Positions 8,950 through 15,874 of a DNA stretch of 21,461 nt are shown here, piece after piece; within the stretch, counting starts at the first letter, position 1, and the number at the start of each line of letters is the position of its first letter. The notes beneath the pieces are model-generated. The model did no database searches and was not told the origin of the DNA. It worked only from the letters and a program-made list of their open reading frames with translations. Source of the DNA: CAZEMR01 sp964513465. GTDB taxonomy: Bacteria; Bacteroidota; Ignavibacteria; Kapaibacteriales; UBA2268. The position numbers were made by a program, and so were the translations under genes. The DNA lies in contig CAZEMR010000051.1 of NCBI GenBank assembly GCA_964513465.1, positions 1 to 21,461 on the forward strand, given 5' to 3'.

Positions 8950-8977
8950 AAAATATTATTGCTCATAATAATATTTT
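8950..8977. promoter_or_regulatory. Perfect AT-rich inverted repeat upstream of cas3
   Basis: The arms AAAATATTATT (8950-8960) and AATAATATTTT (8967-8977) are perfect complements around the loop GCTCAT. It sits 31 bases before the cas3 start codon, where an operator or promoter of the cas operon is expected. It lacks a GC stem, so it is a poor terminator. Its role as an operator is inferred from position only. A chance AT-rich palindrome remains possible. Confidence 0.4.
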
Positions 8978-9052
8978 GTTTAAAAAGCAACCGTGCGACC
9001 GAAACGTTGTACTATCTCCTCGAAGTGCAGGGATAAAATGCTCTAAAGAAAA

Positions 9053-9290
9053 ATGAAGATAACACTGAATTCGACTGAAAACGAAATATCTGACATTTGC
9101 ATACCCTGAACTCATCACTCAGCCACTGCCTTTATCATCTGGTCAAAGGCTTGCGTGAGATCGGCCTACATATGACGAATACAAAATAGTTGACACTAAA
9201 TTCGACGGCGCGCTCGCCGGGTTCGGCTTAAGCCCTGTGGACTACGAAAAAATGAGCATAGAAGAAATCGCGCGGCTGGAGGCGGAGTGA
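9053..9290 (+). pseudogene. Decayed gene fragment between cas3 and ssrA
   Basis: Short coding-like pieces run through all three plus frames. One is MKITLNSTENEISDICIP from an ATG at 9053, with AAAGAAAA just before it, stopping at 9109. The second includes LSHCLYHLVKGLREIGLHM in the frame of 9106. The third is open from 9159 to the TGA at 9288 and reads DEYKIVDTKFDGALAGFG, then LSPVDYEKMSIEEIARLEAE. The last piece has ordinary codon use for this genome but no usable early start codon. This pattern fits one gene broken by frameshifts, with its C-terminus surviving. I do not recognise the family. It could also be non-coding sequence that reads plausibly by chance. Confidence 0.35.
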
Positions 9291-9298
9291 GGTAATAT

Positions 9299-9385
9299 TC
9301 ACTCCTCCCAGACTTTTCGGATATTGTTGACGGCTTCGTTCTGGGTGCAGAGCGCTCCTATTTCCGTTGACATCTGCGTTGGCAT
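9299..9385 (-). pseudogene. Possible small coding remnant downstream of ssrA
   Basis: A 28-codon open stretch, MPTQMSTEIG followed by ALCTQNEAVNNIRKVWEE, ends at a TGA at 9299. Its codons (GCC GTC AAC AAT ATC) resemble those of real genes here. It starts just past the ssrA terminator, has no clear ribosome binding site, and converges on the decayed fragment to its left. It may be the tail of a lost gene. No family is recognised and chance is a real alternative. Confidence 0.15.
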
Positions 9386-9390
9386 ACAAA

Positions 9391-9435
9391 ATAAAAAATC
9401 CGCAAGCCCATTATTAATATGAACTTGCGGATTTT
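9391..9435 (-). terminator. Rho-independent terminator of ssrA
   Basis: On the minus strand the arms AAAATCCGCAAG and CTTGCGGATTTT (plus coordinates 9424-9435 and 9395-9406) form a 12-bp stem, and the run of Us continues as TTTTTTATTTT. It begins 6 bases after the tmRNA 3' end. The near symmetry means it may also stop plus-strand transcripts. Confidence 0.88.
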
Positions 9436-9441
9436 GCAAAG

Positions 9442-9800
9442 TGGAGATGGCGGGAGTCGAACCCGCGTCCGAAGAGCTTCTCACGAAGCGTCTACATGCT
9501 TAGCCGATCTATGAAGTTTTCGCACCAGGGGTTGCCGACCGACAGGCGCCCTGATGTTATCAGCATAAGTCTTACACAAATGCCTGCCGAGAGCATTTAT
9601 GCCAGCCCGTTTGGGGTCGACACCTGACAAGGAAAGGAACGGGCGCCCTTCCAGGCAGATGGGCTACGTGTTGTTACGCAGCCATTGCATAATTATCGTT
9701 GGCATTTATAACCAGTGCCGGTTGTATTTACGTGCGTCACCGACTGAGCACGACATGCGGCTTTCGTCATCCATCACTTCGTCGAAGCCATTTCATCCCC
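9442..9800 (-). ncRNA. ssrA: tmRNA (transfer-messenger RNA)
   Basis: Rescues stalled ribosomes and tags their products for degradation. The 5' end GGGGATGAAATGGCTTCGAC is the standard tmRNA start. It pairs with the 3' end CATCTCC to give a 7-bp acceptor stem, and the T-arm GCGGGTTCGACTCCCGC is present. The CCA end is not encoded after the discriminator A. The tag reading frame occupies 9674-9703 on the minus strand: GCC AAC GAT AAT TAT GCA ATG GCT GCG TAA, which is ANDNYAMAA. The bases before GCC are ATAAAT, matching E. coli ATAGTC at the A and T positions needed for resume-codon choice. At 9 codons the tag is one shorter than that of E. coli. A strong terminator follows. Confidence 0.96.
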
Positions 9801-9907
9801 AATTTTCAAAGAGCTATTATATAATACGTAATTCTGATGCTTTTATTTTAAATTGTTTATGAATATTTGATGAAAATATTTACATTCAATGAATGAATTT
9901 CGACGCA

Positions 9908-10552
9908 TTACGAGCGCCTTAATTTTTGATCCTGTGCTGTTTTTTGATTCATTCCGATTGCAATGGATTGCTTTTGCAATCCCGCACGCCGCTTTGCTTT
10001 GCGGATGCGCCGGGGGAAATACCACAGCCAGAATCCCGTAAATGCAAAGGTTAAAAGCGCTAATCCCATTATCAGAGTGTATGCCAGCTTGAACTGTCCG
10101 CCGTCGCTGCCGACAATCGCGTCAAGTATCGACCCGTCGTGGATATTTTCGATCAGATCCGATCTGCGGACGCTGATCTGGAGCAATTCGCCGGTGGCGG
10201 CATCGAGCTGCACTCCGTAGTAATGATCCTTGAAAATGAATTTGACCATACCCTTGCTTTTGCGCGAGTCGATGCGATCGAGACGTGTCGATAGACCTGC
10301 CGAAACCGAGTCGCGCAGGTATTCGCAGGCTTTTATATATAAGTCATCCAGCGGTAGCCAGTCGCTCAATTCCGAGGTGGTGCCTTGCCGGGATTCGGGC
10401 AATATCAGGCCGCCGCTGTTCTTTTTCCAGCCAAGGAGCAGGCCAGTGAGCGCCATTACGATAAAAAGGGCGAACAGCAATGCGCCGGTGATTCGGTGCA
10501 GCTTCCTCATCGTACGCAAAGTTCTGACTTGCTTAATCCGTTTGTCCCGCAT
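9908..10552 (-). CDS. PepSY-associated transmembrane protein
   Basis: Inner-membrane protein of 214 residues. A basic N-terminus with RTMRKLHRITG leads into a first membrane helix (about 23-41, ALLFALFIVMALTGLLLGW). A periplasmic-type PepSY-like segment follows (about 60-130), including YYGVQLDAATGELLQI, and a second helix (about 155-178) ends in WLWYFPRRIRKAKRR. The layout HRxTG...LTGxxLGW...TGxxLWYFPRR is that of the PepSY_TM family, whose members often accompany iron uptake or reductase genes. Their exact role is unknown. The start at 10552 is weakly supported; an ATG 14 codons later is an alternative. It stands alone, with a candidate palindrome 27 bases upstream. Confidence 0.85.
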   Translation of the reverse strand: MRDKRIKQVRTLRTMRKLHRITGALLFALFIVMALTGLLLGWKKNSGGLILPESRQGTTSELSDWLPLDDLYIKACEYLRDSVSAGLSTRLDRIDSRKSKGMVKFIFKDHYYGVQLDAATGELLQISVRRSDLIENIHDGSILDAIVGSDGGQFKLAYTLIMGLALLTFAFTGFWLWYFPRRIRKAKRRAGLQKQSIAIGMNQKTAQDQKLRRS

Positions 10553-10568
10553 TGAATTCGATTAAATT

Positions 10569-10595
10569 AAAAAATACAGTTTCCACATGGGAAAC
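10569..10595 (-). promoter_or_regulatory. Possible promoter with operator before PepSY gene
   Basis: On the minus strand TATTTTTT (10569-10576) is one base off the Bacteroidota -7 element TAnnTTTG. Immediately upstream is a perfect inverted repeat, GTTTCC and GGAAAC around five bases (10579-10595), which would lie between the -33 and -7 elements. No TTTG was found at -33. This is the layout of a repressor site, but the evidence is weak. Confidence 0.3.
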
Positions 10596-10655
10596 GCCCG
10601 CATTCGATAATTATTATAAATATATGAATTCGAGGAAGGGGGAGAATCGGCCACA

Positions 10656-10692
10656 ACAAAAAAAGCCGCCCCTTATGCTGAGAGGCGGCTTA
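10656..10692 (-). terminator. Rho-independent terminator after MORN-repeat gene
   Basis: Stem arms AAGCCGCC (10663-10670) and GGCGGCTT (10684-10691) form an 8-bp GC-rich hairpin, with seven As on the plus strand (10658-10664) giving a U-run on the minus strand. It closes the pyrG-led cluster 155 bases after the last stop codon. The rest of 10553-10845 holds no gene, only AT-rich sequence with short imperfect palindromes. Confidence 0.8.
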
Positions 10693-10845
10693 ATGGCTGT
10701 GAGCTACCATGGCTGATTTCGACAAAAACAGTAGGAGTACTATATATAAAATTTCGTTTTCGTGAAATTGATAATTAGGCAATCCTAAATTATCTTATTA
10801 GCACAAACGAATCCATTGCAGGAATATTTTAAGGAATTTTAAAAA

Positions 10846-12225
10846 TTATTTCGAAATGGGGATTTTTCTCTGATGTATCGTTGTCCGGATGCCGGCTTTT
10901 TTGAGATCGCCCACGATAAACTCAGCTTCGTCAAGCACTTTCCGCCAGGCGTTGCGGTAATATTCGGGCATATCCTCATAGCCGAGCATTTTGTAACAGA
11001 AAGCGGCATTATCAAAAATTTCCGAGAAATAAAAACGGAATTCGTAATGAACTGATTTGTCGAAGTCCATTTGGGTAAGGCTTTTGATGCCCTCGCGCAC
11101 AAGGTCGCGGCCGCGGCTGGCTTGGGCCGCCAGATGCCCTGCGCCGATTGAATCGAGCACGGCGAGCGCTTTCCGGTATTCCGACTGATTGATATAAGCC
11201 GTTGAAATGAAGGCAGCTATCTTCCGGCGGCGGATGTATGAGCTGTCGGTGTGGCGCTTTTCGAGCGTATCGAGCAATGCGGGGAAATATTCTGCGGCTG
11301 CGTCGGGCATTCCGGCAAGTGATTGAATCCTGATGAATTCGGTCATGAATTCGACTCTAAAATCGGAGCTGACACTGTCGCTGGTGCGTATTTCGAGCGC
11401 GTCGTTTATATGCCTGGCTGCGGCTGAATAATGCTTGTTTGCGGTTTCGGCCAGAGCCAGCCAGTAATTCGCAAGATTATATTGGTAAGACGTCCGGCCA
11501 TAATTCAGATTCATAAATTCGGCAAAATAGCGGGAATATTTGCGGACTTTGTCCGGTTTGCCCATTTCAATAAATTCTTTGATATAAAGCCCGAAATTCT
11601 TTTCCGGAATTTCGTAGCCGTCGTAATATATATTTATCTTATTGATATTATGGGAATTATCGTAATGTCGCCAGATGCCGTAGCGCTGACCTGCGACGTA
11701 CCGGCCCTCGAATTTAGCGCTGCCATCCGGATTAAAGCCGCGCCAGATGCCCGTGCGCCGGCCGTCTTCGTATTGCCCTTCGATAATTTTTTTTCCGTCG
11801 GAATATTTTATCCATTCGCCGTTTTCGACGCCGTTTTGATAGTCTATAATTTTTTCGAGATCGCCGTTCTCATCGTAAAACTTAACCGGGCCGTGCCAGA
11901 ATTCGTTTTGTATGTTACCTTCGGCGGCGAGAGTGCCTTCGGGGTAATAATCGCGCACCGTGCCGACGATGTTGCCGTGTTCGTAAGTGGCTAATCTATA
12001 AAAATATACAAATTCCTGGTCGCTGGTTTCGTAGTGGGTTTTCGTAAGCCATATTGTCCATTGTCCGTGCCGGCGGCCGTCAGAATCCACTCGGTTGGGC
12101 GAATCGGGGAAGAGCGATGTATTCGTTCGTTCGAACTTCGAAGGATCGACCGTTAGCGAATCTATCTGCGAATGCGCGGAGTAAGTCAGAAGTACGATCA
12201 TAATTACAAAAATTAATAGCTTCAT
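10846..12225 (-). CDS. Exported MORN-repeat protein with helical C-terminal half
   Basis: Protein of 459 residues with a Sec signal peptide (MKLLIFVIMIVLLTYSAHS, cleavage probably after S19). Residues about 50-190 carry repeats of the MORN/YwqK type: GRRHGQW, YYPEGTLAAEG, HGPVKFYDENGDL, ENGEWIKYSDGKKIIEG, RTGIWRGFNPDGSAKFEG and RYGIWRHYD. These make a beta-hairpin ladder thought to serve binding or scaffolding. From about 200 the sequence is helical, with patterns like YQYNLANYWLALAETANKHYSAA that suggest TPR-like repeats. The start overlaps the GlmU-like stop (ATGA), so the two are probably translated together. The specific function is unknown. It is likely periplasmic or outer-membrane associated by inference. 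Confidence 0.8.
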   Translation of the reverse strand: MKLLIFVIMIVLLTYSAHSQIDSLTVDPSKFERTNTSLFPDSPNRVDSDGRRHGQWTIWLTKTHYETSDQEFVYFYRLATYEHGNIVGTVRDYYPEGTLAAEGNIQNEFWHGPVKFYDENGDLEKIIDYQNGVENGEWIKYSDGKKIIEGQYEDGRRTGIWRGFNPDGSAKFEGRYVAGQRYGIWRHYDNSHNINKINIYYDGYEIPEKNFGLYIKEFIEMGKPDKVRKYSRYFAEFMNLNYGRTSYQYNLANYWLALAETANKHYSAAARHINDALEIRTSDSVSSDFRVEFMTEFIRIQSLAGMPDAAAEYFPALLDTLEKRHTDSSYIRRRKIAAFISTAYINQSEYRKALAVLDSIGAGHLAAQASRGRDLVREGIKSLTQMDFDKSVHYEFRFYFSEIFDNAAFCYKMLGYEDMPEYYRNAWRKVLDEAEFIVGDLKKAGIRTTIHQRKIPISK

Positions 12226-13502
12226 AACGAATTCCTATGATTAATATTAAACTCTCGCTTCATTAATTCTTCCTCCGGATCGGTCAGCGTGCGGTTGCGG
12301 CGGCGCATCACTCGCCGGGCGACCTGCAGCGCCTTGCCGAAATCGTACCTTTCTGCGCTTTCGCCGGCAATCCAGCCGAAGGAGTGGATTTCCTTATCGG
12401 GGAACCCCGCCGATGCGATCATCGCGCTGATTCCGGCGACCGTGCCGGTGTTGATCTGAGTATTAATCGCGGTTTTGGTGTGGTCGCCGCATAGGAAACC
12501 GAGGAACATCCTGCCTGTGTCGATCGTCTCGCCGCGCAATCTGATCGAAATATTGCCATATGTATTCTTTAAGTCGCTGTTGTTGGTGTCTGCGCCGAGA
12601 TTAACCCATTCGCCAAGCCAGCTATGGCCGAGAAATCCGTCGTGCTGCTTGTTGGAATAGCCCTGTATGATGCTGTCCTCGACTTCGCCGCCGACCTTGC
12701 ACCAAGGGCCGATCGCGGTGTTTTCGTAAATCTTTGCGCCGGTTTTTATTGTCGAATTGTCGCCGATTGCCGTGGGGCCGATAATTGTCGCATTAGGCAT
12801 TATCCGGACATTATCGCAGAGTATGACCGGGCCGTCGGAGGCGTCGATAACCACGCCCGGAGCAATCAGGACGCCCTCGCCGAGCAGGATGGATTCAGGA
12901 TTGACAGCCCACGCGCCGGGGAAATTGCCGCTATCGAATTGCGTAAATTTATCCTTTATATATATATAATCCTCGCGGACGGCGCCTGCGGTGAAATCGA
13001 GTGTGCTCCAAAGGTCATCGATCCGCCGGATGCGCTGGATTTCGAGCGTAGGCACAACCGGCAGAAAATCGTTCAGAAAGCGGGGGAGGAATGCAATGTC
13101 CCTTTCCGATGGGTTGATCATTTCGTCCTCGGGAATAAATGCCGCGAATGGCCGCGCCGCGTGGGTGAATATGATCGATTTATTGCCGCCGGATTTCTTA
13201 TGCAAATTGTATGCAGCGCGGATTTCGTCGAGCAGCGTTCGCGAGGGCATCACAGAGGAGTCCCAGACAAGGGTGCCGGCTTTGGGCAGCTTTTGCTCTC
13301 GGATATTATTCCGCTGAAGAAACGAATCCAGCTTTACTTTTTCGCAATGAAAAAATAATTCACAATCCGGAATCAGGTATTTTAATTTTTCGAAAAGCAT
13401 CGATGAGCCAAGCCGCAGCTCCCATAAGGGGTGCATAACGGAAAAAGGGTAGAATCGATCTACCCTCTCCGGTTCGGATATCAGAACAGATTTAATATTC
13501 AT
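12222..13502 (-). CDS. GlmU-like sugar nucleotidyltransferase/acetyltransferase
   Basis: A 426-residue protein resembling the alternative GlmU family of Bacteroidota and relatives, proposed to make UDP-GlcNAc for the cell wall. The N-terminus (VLISEPERVDRFYPFSVMHPLWELRLGSSMLFEK) resembles the divergent nucleotidyltransferase domain of that family and lacks the classical GlmU start. From about 210 a left-handed beta-helix is visible through hexapeptide repeats (GVLIAPGVVIDASDGPVILCDNVRI, ATIIGPTAIGDNSTIKTGAKIYENTAIG). The segment HSWLGEWVNLGADTNNSDLKNTYG is typical of these transferases. It sits 2 bases after the FKBP gene and overlaps the MORN gene by 4. The reaction is inferred from family; substrate specificity cannot be read from the sequence. 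Confidence 0.85.
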   Translation of the reverse strand: MNIKSVLISEPERVDRFYPFSVMHPLWELRLGSSMLFEKLKYLIPDCELFFHCEKVKLDSFLQRNNIREQKLPKAGTLVWDSSVMPSRTLLDEIRAAYNLHKKSGGNKSIIFTHAARPFAAFIPEDEMINPSERDIAFLPRFLNDFLPVVPTLEIQRIRRIDDLWSTLDFTAGAVREDYIYIKDKFTQFDSGNFPGAWAVNPESILLGEGVLIAPGVVIDASDGPVILCDNVRIMPNATIIGPTAIGDNSTIKTGAKIYENTAIGPWCKVGGEVEDSIIQGYSNKQHDGFLGHSWLGEWVNLGADTNNSDLKNTYGNISIRLRGETIDTGRMFLGFLCGDHTKTAINTQINTGTVAGISAMIASAGFPDKEIHSFGWIAGESAERYDFGKALQVARRVMRRRNRTLTDPEEELMKREFNINHRNSL

Positions 13503-13504
13503 GA

Positions 13505-13954
13505 TTATTTCTTTTTTTCTTTAATATCAAGTAGTTCGACTTCGAATACAAGGGTTGAGTTCGAAGGGATTTTGCCAACACGGCGGCTGCCATAAGCAAG
13601 ATCGGGCGGAATAACGAATATCCATTTAGCGCCCTTATGCATCATCTGCAGGCCTTCGTCCCAGCCTTTGATTACATTGCCCTGGCCGACAACGAAATCG
13701 AATGGCTTATCGCGCTCGTAGGATGTGTCGAACTGTGTGCTGTCCTCGAGTGTTCCGCGATAGTGCACAAATACGCGGTCGCCCGGGTCGGGTGTGTCGC
13801 CTATGCCCTTGCGGATTACTTTATATTTCAGACCGCTTTTAGTGGTTTCAAAATCCGAATATTTGCCACCTTCTTTGGTCTGCTCCTTCGGGCCGGAGCA
13901 AGCCGCAGTCAGAATCATTGCCAAAGCTATTGCGAAAATCGAGAAGTATTTCAT
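13505..13954 (-). CDS. FKBP-type peptidyl-prolyl isomerase lipoprotein
   Basis: Catalyses cis-trans isomerisation of prolyl bonds, assisting folding of exported proteins. The protein has 149 residues: a signal peptide with lipobox LTAAC (lipid-modified C19), a short linker, then one FKBP domain (about 40-149). Domain hallmarks are GDRVFVHYRGTLEDSTQFDTSYERDKPFDFVVGQGNVIKGWDEGLQMM, IPPDLAYGSR and LVFEVELLDI. These include the residues that usually line the proline pocket (Y, F, D, V-I, W, Y, F). It lies 37 bases after pyrG and 2 bases before the GlmU-like gene, so probably in the same transcript. Probably anchored on the periplasmic side of a membrane. Confidence 0.94.
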   Translation of the reverse strand: MKYFSIFAIALAMILTAACSGPKEQTKEGGKYSDFETTKSGLKYKVIRKGIGDTPDPGDRVFVHYRGTLEDSTQFDTSYERDKPFDFVVGQGNVIKGWDEGLQMMHKGAKWIFVIPPDLAYGSRRVGKIPSNSTLVFEVELLDIKEKKK

Positions 13955-13991
13955 ATCTTTTCTCCGAATAATTACTGAAAATATATATTTA

Positions 13992-15638
13992 TCAGATATT
14001 TTCTTTTTCTCGCTTCAGCTTAAGCGCTGTTTTGATAAAGCTTGTAAACAGCGGATGCCCCGTCACCGCGCGCGATTTGAGCTCGGGATGGAACTGCACT
14101 CCCAAAAACCAGGGATGATCTTTAAGCTCTACTATTTCCACCAGGTTGCCGTCGGGCGAGGTTCCGCTCAGCTCCATGCCGTTTTCCTGCAGCACATCTC
14201 GGAATTCGTTGTTCAGCTCGTAGCGGTGGCGGTGGCGCTCGGAAATATCAATCTTTTTATACGCTTTATGCGCCAGCGTATCTTTTTTGAGTTTGCAGGG
14301 ATAAGCGCCGAGCCTCATTGTGCCGCCCTTATCCTTGATTTTTTGCTGGTCGGCCATCAGATCGATCACGTTGTGTTCGGTTTTTTCGAATTCGGCGGAA
14401 TTTGCGTCTTTAAGCCCGCATACATTTCGCGAAAATTCGATCACCGCGCACTGCATACCCAGGCAAATTCCAAAAAACGGAATATTCTTCTCGCGGACGT
14501 ATTTAATGGCCGATATTTTGCCTTCGATTCCGCGCGACCCGAATCCCGGGCCAACGAGCACTGCGTCCAGATCGGCCAGTTTCTCGGCTGCGTTGCTTTC
14601 GTCGATTTCCTCGGAATTACGCAGCTCGACGTTGACAGCGCAATTATTGATCGAACCCGCGTGCACAAATGCTTCGATAATACTTTTATACGAATCGCGG
14701 TATTTGGTGTATTTGCCCACCAATCCGACCTTAAGCTCGTATTTCGGATGGCGTATCCGGTTTACGAATTTAGTCCATGTTGCCAGATTGAGCGGGTGCT
14801 GTTCGACGTGCAATTTGCGAAGCACCAGCTCGGCAAGATTGCGCTTGGCGAACATGAGCGGCACTTCGTAGATCGTATTCTCTACGTCGAGCACATCGAT
14901 CACGGATTCTTCCTGCACGTTGCAGAAGAGCGCGATTTTCTGGCGGACTTCCTTGTGCAGGAAATGCTCGGCGCGGCACAGCAGGATATCCGGGCGGATA
15001 CCGAATTCCATCAGCCACTTCACGGAATGCTGTGTGGGCTTGGTCTTCAGCTCGCCGGCGGATTTAATATAGGGCACATAAGTCAGATGGATATTCAGCA
15101 CGTTCTCGTGGCCCATATCCAGCCATAGCTGGCGCTGGGCTTCAAGAAATGGCAGCGACTCGATATCGCCCACAGTACCGCCGATTTCCATCAGCACAAA
15201 GTCGAACATTCCGTCGAATATCGTCATTCGCCGTTTCAGTTCGTCGGTGATGTGGGGGATTACCTGCACAGTTTTGCCCAGATAATGACCTTTGCGTTCT
15301 TTAGAAATTACCTCGTAATACACCTGGCCGGTGGTCGCATTATTGTGCTTATTCAGCGATTCGCCGATAAAGCGCTCGTAGTGGCCCAGGTCGAGGTCGG
15401 TCTCGGTGCCGTCGTCGGTAACGTAGACCTCGCCATGCTGGAAAGGGTTCATCGTCCCCGGATCGACATTGATATAGGGGTCGAGTTTCATAATGGTGAC
15501 GCTGAATCCACGCTGCTTGAGCAACAGCCCCAGCGAAGCTGAGGCAATACCCTTGCCCAGCGACGAAAGCACGCCCCCGGTTATGAAAATATACTTGGTT
15601 TTCTTCAGTTTATTCGGAGTTTGATCGGATAAGTCCAT
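13992..15638 (-). CDS. pyrG: CTP synthase
   Basis: Makes CTP from UTP, ATP and glutamine in the cytosol. The N-terminal synthetase domain has KYIFITGGVLSSLGKGIASASLG (P-loop region), KLDPYINVDPGTMNPFQHGEVYVTDDGTETDLDLGHYERF and the IGGTVGDIES motif. The C-terminal class I glutaminase has the nucleophile in GICLGMQCAVIEF and the His-Glu pair in QFHPELKSR. With the ATG at 15638 it has 548 residues. An in-frame ATG at 15668 would add ten residues. A strong promoter match ends at 15686, so that start would leave only a few bases of leader, and the family begins close to KYIF. I prefer 15638. It is first gene of a cluster with the FKBP, GlmU-like and MORN genes. Confidence 0.96.
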   Translation of the reverse strand: MDLSDQTPNKLKKTKYIFITGGVLSSLGKGIASASLGLLLKQRGFSVTIMKLDPYINVDPGTMNPFQHGEVYVTDDGTETDLDLGHYERFIGESLNKHNNATTGQVYYEVISKERKGHYLGKTVQVIPHITDELKRRMTIFDGMFDFVLMEIGGTVGDIESLPFLEAQRQLWLDMGHENVLNIHLTYVPYIKSAGELKTKPTQHSVKWLMEFGIRPDILLCRAEHFLHKEVRQKIALFCNVQEESVIDVLDVENTIYEVPLMFAKRNLAELVLRKLHVEQHPLNLATWTKFVNRIRHPKYELKVGLVGKYTKYRDSYKSIIEAFVHAGSINNCAVNVELRNSEEIDESNAAEKLADLDAVLVGPGFGSRGIEGKISAIKYVREKNIPFFGICLGMQCAVIEFSRNVCGLKDANSAEFEKTEHNVIDLMADQQKIKDKGGTMRLGAYPCKLKKDTLAHKAYKKIDISERHRHRYELNNEFRDVLQENGMELSGTSPDGNLVEIVELKDHPWFLGVQFHPELKSRAVTGHPLFTSFIKTALKLKREKENI

Positions 15639-15685
15639 AAATAATTCAAATCTCGGATTAACATACATTCAATTATCTATGGATT

Positions 15686-15717
15686 CAAAAATACCTATAA
15701 ATAATTTATATATCAAA
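15686..15717 (-). promoter_or_regulatory. Bacteroidota-type promoter of pyrG cluster
   Basis: Read on the minus strand, TTTG (15714-15717), 20 bases, then TATTTTTG (15686-15693) match the Bacteroidota sigma consensus TTTG, 19-21 bases, TAnnTTTG without a mismatch. Transcription would begin near 15680, about 42 bases before the preferred pyrG start. Confidence 0.7.
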
Positions 15718-15732
15718 GAGGAAATCAAATTA

Positions 15733-15873
15733 ATGCAAAATAATTTATGCATTAGCTTCGGAGCTCCCATTTTTCCGGGAAATATTTTTTCAAAAACTCA
15801 TTTCGATATAAGCAAAAAATATCATATTTTAGAAAACTTAGGATTGATAAAAAAATTAATTAACGGAAATTAA
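15733..15873 (+). CDS. Possible small protein upstream of sugar-binding lipoprotein
   Basis: A 46-codon ORF starting MQNNLCISFGAPIF and ending NLGLIKKLINGN, with stop one base before the next gene's ATG. GAGGAA (15718-15723) lies 9 bases before the ATG and is a much better ribosome binding site than the one before the lipoprotein gene, so the ORF could couple translation to it. The reading frame also extends upstream to 15679, but that part lies over the pyrG promoter. The base composition is far more AT-rich than neighbouring genes and no family is recognised. It may be only a leader region for the downstream gene. Confidence 0.33.
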   Translation: MQNNLCISFGAPIFPGNIFSKTHFDISKKYHILENLGLIKKLINGN

Positions 15874-15874
15874 A

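Noticed and set aside
9299..9484. 61-codon minus ORF reaching into tmRNA
   Set aside because: Its first half is the tmRNA 3' end and the ssrA terminator; only the last 28 codons are kept as a doubtful remnant.
10692..10712. Six-codon ORF MVAHSH before the terminator at 10656-10692, as an attenuator peptide
   Set aside because: No ribosome binding site, no run of one amino-acid codon and no alternative hairpin; most likely chance.
10775..10788. TTAGG, CAAT, CCTAA as a DtxR/IdeR box
   Set aside because: The DtxR box spaces these half-sites nine bases apart and includes inner arms; here the gap is four and it lies downstream of a gene, not in a promoter.
13794..15128. 444-codon plus-strand ORF opposite pyrG and the FKBP gene
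   Set aside because: It is the antisense of two clear genes and shows no family motif; long antisense frames are common opposite GC-rich codons.
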